Shown: in pieces, positions 12,690 through 31,385 of the stretch
Layout of the letters: every line of letters starts with the position of its first letter
Numbering within the stretch: the stretch's first letter is position 1
Assembly (NCBI GenBank): GCA_028551475.1
Contig: CM052354.1
Coordinates: 19,181,258-19,245,257, forward strand
Source of the DNA: Casuarina equisetifolia
Taxonomy: Eukaryota > Streptophyta > Magnoliopsida > Fagales > Casuarinaceae
Direction of reading: 5' to 3'
DNA: 64,000 nt
The notes under the pieces: generated by a model
What the model saw: the letters and a program-made list of their open reading frames with translations, nothing else
Told to the model about the DNA's origin: nothing
The model's database searches: none
Made by a program: the position numbers and the translations under genes

Positions 12690-13210
12690 CCAAGTTAACC
12701 CTTGAGGAGGACACAAGTTATTTGAAGAAAAGCAGATAATTAGGATCGGGCCTAGCTCATTAAATAATTCAAGAAGGAGACTTATTCCAAGGCAATTAGG
12801 ACTCCAAGTCCTAGTGCAATTAGGACTTCAAGATCTAGGACAATTAAGATTACATGCTTATATAAGGAGTAGCCTTCAAAAGAATCAACTCATTAAAAGA
12901 AGATCTTATTTTATCATTAGAAGTTTTATAGCCTAACCTTAATTATCTTATAACTTTTATAAGAGTAGCTTATTAATAATTTTATCACGGTACTTAGTTA
13001 TGCATTGTGATGGGTTTGGTGCTTTAATTATTATTATTGTTAAACTGAATTTAGATCAATAAAAAGGTTATTATTCTATTCGGGTTTTGTGTTCTTAATT
13101 ATGAGCTTGTGTAAGGTTCAAATTCTAACATAGAGGCTCTCTATTAGGGTTACTAGTGCCTCTCTATTTCTCCTAAAACACACCGTTTTCATCTTGCGAA
13201 GGTCATATAC
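12690..13210. mobile_element. Possible solo LTR or LTR remnant
   Basis: The stretch has the look of a plant LTR: repeated AATTAGGAC/CAAGTCCTAG motifs at 12780-12850, a TATATAAGG core at about 12859, and a transcribed-looking AT-rich part with AATAAAA-like signals. No TG...CA ends, target-site duplication or internal gag/pol region were found. Orientation and borders are guesses. Confidence 0.3.
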
Positions 13211-16200
13211 GTAATGTGCAACGGTAAAATTATAACATCTCAAAGCCTAGTTGTGATGTGAGTATGCATTCGACACTTGGTAGATGCATGGGAACTTAAC
13301 TTTAAATATATGTATTAAATATGCTGAATAAGCCACTCTAACCACAGCGTCAAATTTTAATTTTCTAACCACAGCATCAAATTGTAATTTATGTTTTGTT
13401 TATCTAGATTATGGATTCTTATTGCAAGTTTAGATTTAAAAAGATCCACCACCCCTATAAGATACTGTGTATGAGAGATACAGGTAAAAGATTGTGATCA
13501 TCTCAAAAGCTAACTATGGTTGGATGCAACACAAGTTTGTAAGATTTTACAAACTCATATTTTACATTCTAATGAAAGAATAAAGCAATGAGTTTTAAAT
13601 GAAAAACAAGCAATTTGATTGAATCAGTTCACCATTCTCAAAATGGAAGTTTCATGAAAGAGATTATGTCTTTTAATTACCAAACAAAACAATGAAATTT
13701 TGATGAAAAATCAACCTTATTTAATTGGCTTAAAAGGAAAACACAAAAAGTGAAATCAATTTCTTTAAATGGGATATCCTTGAAAGAAGCAACAAAAATA
13801 GGGGATCCAAACAAATTATCTGGAGAATTCATAGGAGCTTGAATTTGTTGAGTTTATGGGGCTTAACAACTCCCTTGTATGCGGCACTTAACACGTAGTA
13901 AAATATAGTATTTCATGTTTGCCCATTACTTAGTGTGGGGTTTTATGTTGTCAAGGGTGAGTTACAAATAAGAGTCTTTTGTGGGCTTGGTGTGGAAGGT
14001 GTGCTTGGTGGGTCAATTGAAGCATCCAAATTCGAGGAAGTGACCAGCGCAATGTGAGGTTAAAATAATAGGATAATGACCTGATTATTTAGTTTTACTG
14101 AGTATTTATGATCAACCTAGGGATTATTATAATTCATAAAACAAGTTGCGAATACATTTGACCAAGATAAATAATTATACCTTCAAGAAAAATACGGACT
14201 ATTCACAACCATAGATATCCCAATACTTTACTATTTAGATAATGGAATTTATATCATATAGATCATATCAAGTTATATTAAATATGACAAAACATAAAGA
14301 GTACATAGAAGTTCTTATTATATGCACAAATCTTATAGAAGTGGTTATCTTAATGTCAAGCAGACAATTAAGTGGCATTTATGGCAAACTTATCTACTAA
14401 AACAATATTAACTCCAAGATTTAGTTATTCAAATCATAAATTTTGAATATGTCGTTATGCACTACTTTCTTATCTTTGTTAAGTCGCAAAGTTTTATGGT
14501 AGTGGTAAACTTTTTTCCTTTTTTAAAATAATAACAGTACATTGACATGTTTTATTAATAAAAATAAAGATGGGCTGAAAAACCGTATCTTATGGAGATA
14601 CAAAGAGTAGACATAAACCTAATCATTAGGAAATTACTTGATGAGCCTACAGTGTGAACATAAATACATGTAGGAATAGTAATAAATACAAAGGGCCACA
14701 TGTAGACGTAACTTTATGGAGAATTATAATTACCTAGACCAAGTTAATCATTCCCTAAAAATATTTAAACACAAGCTTGGTAAGGAGTCTAATCTGTCAA
14801 AAATCTGCATATTCTAAACATGGCACCCATGATTTGCTAATTTGTCTGCACCAAAATTTCTCAATCTGTCAGATTATAGCATGTATAGGTAACATGCATA
14901 CACGTTTCTAGATCACATACTCTAAATGCCATATATGCTTCCATCTATGCAGCATGCATTGCACCAAATAGAAGGAGTATAATTCTATTGAAGTGTGGAA
15001 ATTAATTCCATTCATGACATAAATGGAGGCCTACGAGGAGAGTATGAGCTTCTACATGTGCATGGCTTCAAATGCCCAACTAGCCTTGCCAGTACTATCT
15101 CTCACCGCTCCTTCCACTTGTATTATTTCCCAACATACCATATCCATTTACATCCATGCATCCCTCCTAATATCACTATGTATGATAGGAATTCATCTAA
15201 ATAATCATAGAAAAAAAGAATCAGATGAATATGCAACAGAAAATATAAATCATGTACTTAACACTTATAGTTGGAAAATGGGACGAATATGTTCAATTTC
15301 AACACTTATAGTTGGAACCGTTGAGCTGAATTTAGTATTTCACCTTTCACACGGGCATGCATGGCAATTGGTCATTATGAACGTATAGGTTTCACCAACT
15401 TTGCCTTGCATGTTATGCATCATCGATTAACCAGCAACACTTCAAAGGGAGGCAATTATTCTTAGCATTCACCCTCAAGTAAGCAACAAGACAACAGGAC
15501 AACAACAAGTTTTGAAACAAAAGGAAAAGGTTTCCTAGTCATGTTGGCTGAAAGACATGATCGAATGGCGACAACTTCCATGGTCCCAAAAAGGTCATCG
15601 CTAAAGTCGGTGCCAACAAAGTTGCAGATTTAAAAGGTAAAAGGGTCGCAGAATTGGAAGATATGATTGCACAGGACGCTGTAAACCAATGATTCAAAGT
15701 TGATTACCAAAGCCTGGAATTTTTATTTTAATTTTTTTTCCAATGAAGAGAATACACAACCGAATGATGAAGACCTCTCAGCAGAAGTGATTTGCGAGCA
15801 GCCATGGCCTCCTTGTGGGGTTGGTAATGCTTTTTTCTTTGTTTAATCCCCGTCATCTAACTCTCCAATAAGAGAACTATATTGTTTTTGTTTCATATGC
15901 TTGGCCAAAAGATACGAACGAGGAGATCCAGCCATGTGAATATCACATGGCCAACTCCATTAACTTTTGGCCATAGACTTCTTCTTTAGGTGGATGTATA
16001 GATTCCCACTACAATTCCTCCACTTTTCTTGTGTTAATCCATCAAACTATTGAGACTATGACCAGCAATTTAAATTTGCTTTTTCCTGAAAATAGTAGTA
16101 CATTCTAATTACAAACTCAATATTAAGTTTCTACTTTCAATTTTTTTTATTCATTTATAAAATTCTAATCAAAATTTTACATTGAGTATACAAGAGATTG

Positions 16201-16700
16201 TGTTCTAATCATAAACTTTTGGGAGTTTTGTTATAGACTACATGTTCTACACCTTAAACTTAAATTCTAACATTATATTATAGAATTTAATTTTCTCTTT
16301 AAAATTGATTTGTGAATTATTTGTAAGGGAGTGTATGTCACTGTCTTAAAAAAAGAAAAACAATAATTCAAGTCAAAGTTTAATTGAGTGAAAAGATGGA
16401 TCTTCGTTGTACATGGTTGGCGGATTGCCCTGTTGTAGGTTTGATTATGCAGGTCTGAGACAAAGGTTGTCGAAACATGTCTGGTTGCTATTGGACCGAG
16501 ACAATGCGCAATGTGACTGCTGTAGACCCCTCCACTCCTGATCGCACCCGCCATAAGTGCCAGCGATGGCCAAAATGGGACATTAAGCCGAGGCCCACGC
16601 GCTTAATCCGAAATGAGAGAGAGAAAGGAAAGGGGAAATTGCAGGTGCAAGAATAAAAGTCAAGAGCCACCTATGTTTCCTTCTCTCCTTCTTTCTTTCT
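13211..16700. other. Gene-poor AT-rich intergenic DNA
   Basis: About 3.5 kb without a supportable gene. A short in-frame run of Lys/Ala/Glu codons (about 15590-15692, ending TGA) resembles a piece of coding sequence but has no start, no splice context and no family I recognise. The right end becomes GA/CT-rich (16610-16850), the leader of the next gene. Confidence 0.55.
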
Positions 16701-16858
16701 GCGTCGCTAAATAGTAATCGGAGACGGGGAATTCCTGAGAGAAAGAGAGAGGGGAGAGGGCAGAAGGAGGGAACGTGTGTTAGAAACCCCTTTGGCCTTC
16801 GATCTTCGTCTTCCTCTCTCTCGCATCTCTTGTGTTTTTTTTTTTTGGTACGGGCATC

Positions 16859-23107
<6,249 letters not shown>

Positions 23108-25597
23108 GCATCTTGGGGGGTGACAATGCTCATGCTTGCTCTGCCATACTATACCGACAAAATAGTTGAATCACAGGAAAATAGCACTTTGAGGTTTTCT
23201 TACCTGTACCCGGGGTTGTAAACCATTGTAGAGGCAGTTTCGGTTTTTTTCTTCATATTTGAGTGATTGCTTCATTTGTATTATTAGGCGTATCTGGAGT
23301 AATAAAAATGAGTTAGATTATTTTAATTCAACTCTTCTTTATTCCTCTTAGTCTGCATTTATGGACAGCTTCCCAGATTATTTCTTTCGGAATTTATGGA
23401 AAATTCACTCTGGTGAAAACTAGCACCCTTCCAATAAATCCTGGGATGATTGGAAGAATATGGAAATGATTATTTGAAGCGATGTTGATATTTGATGTTG
23501 ATGCTGTCCTATACTGTGAATGTCTGCTGGATTGTGTACATTACTGTGTCTGGGTGCCTTGGTATCCTGTTTTGTGAATCATAGCTAATTATTGCATGCT
23601 AATTTGGTTAGATGCGAAATCAATGCCAAACAATTACAAAAGCCATGAATGAATTGCACGTGTATTCTTGGATCAGATGTTTGTTTGATCTTTAACTCGT
23701 GACTTTTATATTGACAGTCTGCTTTGTTTAATCACTGACTTGGGAAAATATGACTTAGAATCAAGTCCTGGATGGCGCCCAAAGTGGACGTATCATCTCA
23801 AATAAAGCACATGTACAATCTGCTACCCCATTCTGACATGGGTGCCATGCGTCGTCCCATCACTTTTCTCAAAAAGCTACGTGCCGGTCGGCTCCGCCGT
23901 GGTCCACGTGTCTAGCTTCCGTGCCAATCAACAAATGGGCTTCTATTCATCAAAGTTAGGCTAATCTTTGAACTTCGAGGAAATAACAATACTAAGAACG
24001 TTTTGGACGACGATTCAAAGGCAAAAAGCCCACCGTTTGTCTGCTGAACCATCCGGGAAGATGTGCCTGTCTGGGGTGACACGTTTCACCGGCTCGTGAA
24101 TTGGGCGGTGTCAATCACCTTCGTACCGAAGATTCTTCTTGTCAGTAGACTTTTCCTGTATGATTTCATCATATCTCTGGGGGGTCAAACAATATTATGT
24201 CACCCTACGCCAAATGAAAAGCCGCCACGACTTGGCAACTAAGCATGTTCTTCCTCCTACCCCTCAAGTGTGCATGTAATAAACAAGATCTTCGACAACC
24301 TTACCTTCCAGCTCCTGTTTTTTATTACTCGCATACTCAGGAGGATGTTTCCATGACAAACTGAACATGGCAGATCATACTAATGGATAGTCCGTGTGAA
24401 ATTAATAAGCGAAAACACAATCATAAACCATTATGCGATTTGCTTGTGGTCTATTCCGTCTTGTAGTCTGCAGAACGAATAAAGCTAGCCTATGACTTCT
24501 ACGCCGTCGCCACCTTCCAACCTCTAGTAGCTGCTATTGACTTGACAACTTCTGCACAAAGAATTCTAGCCAAAGCTTGACACAGACGCTGCCACGCGTA
24601 CATGCGTGCAGTTCTTATCACCTTCGAGCTGCAACTTGATCATTGTCTCACTCAACAACCAGATCCATCGAACACAATCTTGTGGTGGAAAAGATGTTAT
24701 TGTCCATGGATTTTCACATTGCGTGCTCTTATGGTTCATGTTTTCTTCAAAAATTTCTGCTCCACTCTCGAAATTCAGGCAAGCCTAGTGGTTCGACGGT
24801 CGTCTGAATTTTCAGGAGTAGGACAAAGGACGGCTAATGATAATTATTGCTGTCAAAAGCCATGCATCGTACCAGCTAAGCTAGCCTAACTCATAACCAA
24901 ATCGTCTGAAGATTTCTTGACAAACCCGTCGTTCGGTAGAGAAGATGATAATAATTTATGGCTTTCTTTCTATTGCCGGTATCGATCGGAAAGATCCTGA
25001 CATGCACATGGACTTATCACATGACAATTGCCACTAACTAAAGCGTAGACTTTGAGAGTCGCCATTAATTAATCTCGTTCAAGGTTTAACCTGCGAGATT
25101 AAGACAAAGTCATATGAAAGTTCGTAGTTACAGCGTTGTCACGTTATGGTCGGTTTTTTATTTGCGGTCGTGACCGTGGTCGGCGAGGTGTGAACCCTCC
25201 GGGCCGATGAGCACGTGTAGAGCCCAAGCCACCCAGCACCGATGGGCCGGATATTCAGGACCCCGAAGCAGCTCCGCTGTTAACGGTCGAATAATATAGC
25301 CGTTGGGAGGTGCTTTGTCCTTTAAAATATTCGAAAGATTCTGACAACAACCCGCGGCGTTATCCATTAAATACTGGATGGGGAGCCTCGAAAAAAGTAC
25401 GCCCATTTAGACACCCAGCTAAGATGTTAAAGTGACCCGGGGGTGACAATGCTGATCTGACGCCATCGTACATGTAGACCGCCAAATGGAAGACCCTCGG
25501 GGCCTACCCAACGCACTTCGTCTACAAACTCATTACAAATGCCACCTTCGCAAGCAATCCAAGCCAATCCAACGGCCAATAGTCCACCACAGACGTT
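23108..25597. other. Intergenic between AGD5 and the DUF4408 gene
   Basis: The left few hundred bases are AGD5 3' UTR, with an AATAAAAATGA-like polyadenylation region near 23300. The rest is mixed-composition DNA, GC-richer at 23.8-24.1 and 25.1-25.6 kb. Open frames at 24602-24889 and 25158-25406 carry no recognisable protein content. Confidence 0.55.
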
Positions 25598-25599
25598 TT

Positions 25600-25608
25600 T
25601 CCTATAAA
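25600..25608 (+). promoter_or_regulatory. TATA box of the DUF4408/DUF761 gene
   Basis: A CTATAAATAG element sits about 70 bp before the ATG at 25675, at the expected distance for a short leader. Confidence 0.6.
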
Positions 25609-25674
25609 TAGACCCTCTTCACACTTTTTAGCCTAGAGGGAGAAAGAAGTCTCAAGCTTTTACAGAGGGTGAAA

Positions 25675-27132
25675 ATGGCGTACTACTCATCGAGTTCGAC
25701 CAACAACTGGAGCCTCCCTGTGAAGCTGGTTCTGATCTCCACTGGTGTGGTGACCTTGGCGGTGGCGCTGAAGGCCTCCGCTCCGGTGGTGTCTGATTTC
25801 GTGGTCTCTGAAATCCCTTTCATCTGGAGCTTCCTGCTGTCCTGTCTCAGGCCTCCCTACCTTTACATCCTCATCAACTGCATCATTATCAGCATCTTCG
25901 CTTCCTCCAAGCTCCAGCCGAGATCCGACGATCCGGTGCCGGAGATGCGGGCAGCTCCGCCGACTCCGACGCCGGTGGCATATGTACGTGAGGAACCTGC
26001 GGTTCAGATGAAGGACTTCGGTTTGAGTGGTTACGTTGAAGACGCTGTGGAGGCAGTTTCTGAGGTGCGGGTGTGGGATTCGCAGGGACTGGAGACCACC
26101 GTGACCGGTGGTCATGAGGCTGTGCCGTCGAGGTCAGGATGGAACGATAGGCTTCCGAAGCAAGACTCCTTCGAGCTGCCGTTTCCAAACAACGAGAAGG
26201 AGAATGAGAAACCACCGGTAACTTCCAGATTCGCTCATCGGAAGTCTGAGAAAGCTAGCGCTGAAGGTAAATCTTTCCCATATCTCTCTGTCTCATACAG
26301 TAATCTTTGTTTTGGAGTATTTGGCGAGATCAAGTGTATAGGAATCTGACTATATCAGCAACTTACAGTGAAAATAATTACTTCATTTCCTAACTCTTCC
26401 GATCTAGATTTAAGTAACGAAGCTTCCTTTTTAAGCATGTTGATTTTAATAAAGCAGAATACTATTTATTTTCTTTCAAAATTAGTAAATGTCGAAGCTA
26501 CCCTCACCTTGTCGCCTAGTTCCCTGTAATGCTCGAATTGACTGTGACAAATCAGAAAAAGGTGGCAGGCAGACACATTAAGACCGTATAGTAGTAGTCT
26601 CAGGACCCCCTCCTGAATTTTTTTGTCCTTACCACCGAAAGTAGAAATCAGCCTGCCATTGTTCTTCTGAGATCCCTCACTTGGGCATGTACTGAAAGAG
26701 ATAGTAGGGGAAATGGCAATTATGTTGACATATATGGGTACTCTTTTATCAGGAAAGGCGCTGAGAGTGTCGAAGCCGAGGCGGCAGGAGACTCTGGAGA
26801 ACACGTGGAAGACGATTACGGAAGGCCGTCCGATGCCGCTAACGAGACACCTGAAGAAGTCCGACACATGGGAGACGCACGGACGGTGCAACAACATCCA
26901 GCCAGCGGATGAGAATACCCCTCCCCCGAAAATGAAGAAGTGCGAGACGTTCCCTGACAGGAACGCCAACGCGACGCCAGGATCGGCGCGACTCAAGAGG
27001 GAAGCGTCGCTGGGCCAGGACGAACTGAACCGGAGAGTGGAGGCTTTTATCAAGAAGTTCAACGAGGAAATGAGGCTGCAGAGGCAGGAATCCCTGAATC
27101 AGTACAACGAGATGATCCGCGGTGGGGCCTAA
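25675..27132 (+). CDS. DUF4408-DUF761 plant membrane protein
   Basis: Two exons (25675-26266 and 26753-27132) join in frame to 323 residues. The N-terminus carries the DUF4408 pattern: two hydrophobic segments (about residues 17-40, LVLISTGVVTLAVALKA; and 62-80, PPYLYILINCIIISIFAS). A long acidic/Pro linker follows. The C-terminus is a DUF761 motif (ELNRRVEAFIKKFNEEMRLQ, about residues 285-310). The end YNEMIRGGA closes it. This two-domain architecture is plant-specific; family members are linked to stress and growth effects but have no agreed biochemical activity. The second of two close start codons (25675) gives MAYYSS; an upstream in-frame alternative adds two residues. Likely membrane-anchored with a cytosolic tail (inference). 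Confidence 0.9.
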
Positions 27133-27800
27133 TCTAATAGATTATAAAAATTATTCCTATTCTTTTTTCTTTGAACTAACTGGTTGGGGACGTGGGATTT
27201 TGGTGATCTGTAGTAAATGTCTGCAGTTGTGTTGAAGTTTCCCCAAATTTTCTTTGGGGGTGAAAATTATAGGGCTTGGGAATGGTAAAGAGCCCGAATG
27301 ATTTAGGCAAGTGAAAAATATATTGCTTCAAAGTTTTGTGCTTTTGACAGCTCAATGTCTAAAAGGATGATTTGGAGAAGTCGAGTGTCTCACTGTCAAC
27401 CATTGCGGTTTAGGAAAATGGGAAGTCCTGATAAAAAATTTCTGTAAGCCAAAGTTCTTTGGCACTCTTGTTCTGTGTAATACGGCAATGAGGTTCTTTA
27501 TTCCGTTTTATCTTCTTACGTTTTGTTTCAATCTAAAATCTATAAGAACACGAGTACCAAAATGGACAAAGGCGGCCTAATTAATGTTTGGCGGCTACAA
27601 TGTATTATGTGGCGGAGAAAGCTTATAAATGTTGCGGTTTCTGGATAAGCTCCTCCAAAGATCTTGAACTTCGGTGGCTGCCAATTCCACATCTGCAACC
27701 GGGTTTTTCGTGTATAATGGAATGATCCTTATCTCTTCCATTCTATGGTGGTAATGCCAAAAACCAAGAATGCCAATGCATCCCATTTTTTTCATTATCT
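27133..27800. other. 3' flank of the DUF4408 gene and intergenic DNA
   Basis: Contains the probable 3' UTR and then ordinary AT-rich sequence. No gene was recognised. Confidence 0.55.
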
Positions 27801-29500
27801 AGTGAGCGGTTCTTTCGGTCGAGAAGCGGGCTGGGCCGCCCGTACGTAGGGCGGGCATCTCCCGCAACGCAAGCTGCATTCTTCGCAACCACCCGAGAAG
27901 CAAAAGATTCGAGAGTCCAGGCTGAAAATACATGCATAGATAGATAGTGGTCTAATGACAAGGGCCGAGGACGGAAGCTCATAGCGGTCGATCGGTTCGC
28001 ATCTATGGTCAATCAATAGGTCCGCGGATCTCTTCTTCTATACGATAAATCGCCATCTCGTTGAAAGAGCTGGCCGAAAAGGGTCATGGTTGGCCCAGTA
28101 CATCCTCGAGTGCGTGTTTCAATTTCGAGATCCTCCCCATTTCCTCTTTTTTATTAATGGCCTATCGGGATTGATATATCTAGGACCTGAATTCATCCCG
28201 CTTCTGCTTCATAGGCTAGATAGCGGCACATTCTCGTTTCTTTTCCATTCACTTCCTAGAAAACGGAGGTTTTCGACGCCTACGTGTGCAGGAGCGTACT
28301 GGTTTTCGGGGCTTGGCTTTGAACTTTAGTTAATAGGATCGATTGACCCCCCACGGAAAAGCTGCTTCGTCGGCCCATCCATGAATGCCCTGCCCTAGCT
28401 GAGATGTCAATCTAGCCCTTTCTAATTAATCCGGTTTGTCAGAAAGGTATGTGATTCGTCTGCCATTCTCAATGGAACGTCTCTCAACTTGTAAGTGGTG
28501 GAAATGTTGGACTCTGTTGTTGGTTAATTAAAAAATCCTCTCAGAAGCCCGTGTACATTAGTAAAAAGAGGGGACTTTCATGGGTCAGATGGCTCAAGTG
28601 TGCCTGAAAATGTGATTGATAAATGGGGTTTCTGCAGATAAGCTTGAAAGTTCTTGGAGAACTATTCTCCCCCCCATTGTCAGTCAGATCTCAAAATCTT
28701 AAAATTTATACCACACTTACTTTTTTATCATCTTATGAAAGAATGAAGTTCCTTTTACTCACATTCAGGTGCTGGGAAAGGCTTTCTCTAGAAAGATCGA
28801 TGATAGAACTCATCCGCTTGTAAATTCCTGGCTTCGCTTCTCCTGTCGCGAGAGAGGTGGCTTTTTGCACAAAGGACGGGACGCAGGCTACCGAAGAGGG
28901 AAGCCCAACGAATCTCTAAGCTGTTTCCTTATGTCTCGGAAAGACAGATGTGCTTTCTGATACACTGGACTAAGGTGACTAACCCACAGGACCAGAGATG
29001 AGACAGAGACTGAGACAACGATTTGTCGAAGACACTGTGCCCGAATCAAGGAAAGCAACTGTGCCTGAGAAGAAAGAGAGATTTCTTTTTGAACAGCCTT
29101 GTTGAGATAGGGGGTGCCACAAGCCTAGGTCCCCAACAGAGAGTATGGATCATTATGTCTCAAAAATGCGTCTTGCTTAGGTCTCCGCAAATGCCAGTAT
29201 AGTTGCTGTTCTTATGCCGCTATTAGTAGATCAAACGCTCTTCTTTCTCTGATCTTTCGGAGTAGATCTTTCCTTAGTCGAGTCAGATCCGCACCGCCAT
29301 CCATCCCACTTTTCATGTTTGATCGGTCCCGAACTAAGACGCTCATTTCGGGCAAGTGCCCGGCTTGAACAGTGTGCTTAGAAGAGGCAAACAGATGGAG
29401 AGCTGTGAGTTCACTGTGATACCTGGGGCATTAACGACAGTGGGTTAAGGTAAGGCAGCTTATTAAGAGGAAGGAGAGATTAGAGTATATCTATTTACAG
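27800..29500. other. Probable nuclear insertion of organellar (mitochondrial-type) DNA
   Basis: Base composition changes abruptly to about 45% GC, without the long A/T runs of the flanks. The phrase style (for example GGGCGGGCATCTCCCGC near 27850, GCAAGTGCCCGGCTTGAAC near 29352) resembles plant mitochondrial intergenic DNA. The open frame at 28090-28329 does not match a mitochondrial protein I know, so no gene is called. Three copies of a 7-bp GATTACA-type repeat lie at about 29559-29580, just beyond the right edge. Borders are approximate and a database comparison was not possible. Confidence 0.45.
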
Positions 29501-29649
29501 AGTCTACATTCTCGCTTGCTTGCTGGCTTGATTAAAGACTACTAACTCTATTGATTACAGATTACAGATTACAGAGTCGTAACTCCACTACTCTATTGCT
29601 TGCTGACGAAATAACTAAAACCAGTAGATATCACAAGGGTTACAAAAAG

Positions 29650-29870
29650 GGTTGAAGCACACATCCATCCAATTCACCAATTAACTTGGTACGCTGACAT
29701 GACATACTAATTAAGTACATGTTTTGATTTATTTTTAATTAAAAAGGAAGCCCACAAATACTTAAAGAGTATATTAGGCCAATCTATTAAGAATATAAAA
29801 TAACCACAATTTGACAAGTTACTTGTCACATGCATACTGAACCATTTATGGTATTTCACTAATACTACCT
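29650..29870. repeat. Repeat shared with the right end of the window
   Basis: This stretch matches 63740-63960 in the same orientation with scattered substitutions (AATTAACTTGGTAC, then AAAGAGTATATT, then AACCACAATTT). Shorter pieces of the same motif occur at about 44820, 56615 and 63185. It marks the left border of the duplicated array. Confidence 0.75.
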
Positions 29871-30540
29871 TGATATCATTATATTTGCCTTTATTGAAGG
29901 GGTGTAAGTTGCTTCACACACAATGTCAATGTGTTTGAAGAAGTCAACCTTGCTTGGAATAGTAAAGATGTTCATTTGATGTTCAAATCGCCACAACATA
30001 AATAAACAGAGTTTCTTATCAATTTTCAACATTATAAGTAATAGTCAAAATGTTATTATCATTGTCTATAAATTCATAAATAACACAAAGGTACTAAAGA
30101 TTAAGTTCTATTAGAGGGTTAGTTCAAGCCCAACTATGGAAAATATTGAAGCCAACAAACTTGTCTACAAATTGCTATTAATTCAAGTTATTAATAATTT
30201 GTTGGATGGACTCCTTTTTTATTTCCATTGATTTTTTTTTACCAATAGTCATGCTAAAAAAATTATCTAAGTATTTAAAATTTAGATAATTTTATTAACA
30301 TTATTGGCTTAAAAAGTAGGCAATCCATTTACCAATGCACCCTTTTTTTTATATAGAAAAAAATGACCTTAGTTACTTAAAAAAAAAAAAATTGAATGGC
30401 ATTGGATGCCCAACCCATCAAAATAGTTATGGATCACCTTAAAATTTGAGCTCGAGAGAGTTCAAATATCAGCTTCCGTTAGGCTCAAATAACAGGCTCA
30501 TTGTAGCCCAAAGTTCCTATACTTGTTGAGTTCTGACTTA
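29871..30540. other. AT-rich intergenic DNA
   Basis: Long A and T runs and no coding frame. It lies between the shared border repeat and the first copy of the SDR flank. Confidence 0.55.
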
Positions 30541-31285
30541 ATAATTTCTTTTTTTCTTCTCTGCAAGCGAATCATTGGAATAGTCCCAAGCTACTAATAA
30601 TTTCTTCTTTTTTTCCCTTTCTTTAATTATTCTTAATATGTTCTCCTCGATTGTTGATTCCAAATAATGATATGTTCGTGTTAGCCTTTTCATGGTTTGA
30701 ATTGTTAATAATAATTATTTTTTCTTTAAAAAAAAAACAAAAATTATAAGGAAATCCACGATTTCTGCCGCCAAAAGACAACCCATTTTTCAATATTAGC
30801 TAAAGTAATCTCTCAGGCCAAGATGATAATTTCGCCTAGCATTATCATTCTTCACCACCAATTTCGTACAACGATTTGGTTAAGTTGAGTAGTTCTCGAT
30901 TATCTAAGACATGCTAAGGCAGGCGTCTGACTTAAATATGAACACAACACACACCGCCAAGTCCAAACTCCACACTAAAAAAGAGAACCAGTCTCAGTGA
31001 TGTCATCCACTCCCACTGCAAAGATTAGTTGACGACGACCTAAAGGCCCAGACAAGTTTATGCCAAGCCTACAAGTTTTTCACTGATCTCCCACAGCTTT
31101 CAAGCCTTCTGTATGTCAATAGCTTCTTGGTACAACTGGTTTTCGAATGAGGCTAAACATTAACTACAAATCGACAAATCAACAAAATTCTTAGAACTAA
31201 GTAACATAAGAGGTCATTTCACCAATAAAATGAAATATTCTTGGATTTTGATCTCACTTGCAAAATAATTCCACTGCATTCTCAA
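30540..31285. repeat. Array segment shared with 45.0-45.7 kb and 56.85-57.06 kb
   Basis: The stretch is about 90% similar to 44990-45700, and its left part to 56820-57060. It contains the 3' exon of a minus-strand dehydrogenase. Homology to unit 2 stops at the shared GCAAAATAATTCCA near 31278 and 45697, beyond which different parts of MLO follow. Unit 3 stops earlier, at 57060. Confidence 0.85.
31055..31155 (-). pseudogene. SDR 3' exon, broken copy (unit 1)
   Basis: On the minus strand, after an AACCAG acceptor, the frame reads LYQEAIDIQKA and then a TGA where unit 2 has CAA (Gln), followed by [10 protein letters not shown]. This ending (KLWEISEKL near the C-terminus) is typical of plant short-chain dehydrogenases of the TIC32/retinol-dehydrogenase type. 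Only the last exon is present, with an in-frame stop, so it is non-functional. Confidence 0.6.
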
Positions 31286-31385
31286 GATGAATCATTCAAT
31301 TATATCAACCCCATATATGTTAAAAAGGCAGAAAAACTATGTAAGGTCCTCATCTGAGATACAAAGAATGTGTAGTAGTTATTAT

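Noticed and set aside
15590..15692. Lys/Ala/Glu-rich open run ending TGA (VIAKVGANKVADLKGKR)
   Set aside because: Looks coding-like, but has no start, no splice context and no recognised family; too short to call.
24602..24889. 95-codon open frame between AGD5 and the DUF4408 gene
   Set aside because: Composition is random-like and nothing in it is recognisable.
28090..28329. 79-codon open frame in the organelle-like stretch
   Set aside because: Does not resemble a mitochondrial or plastid protein that I know; no start context.
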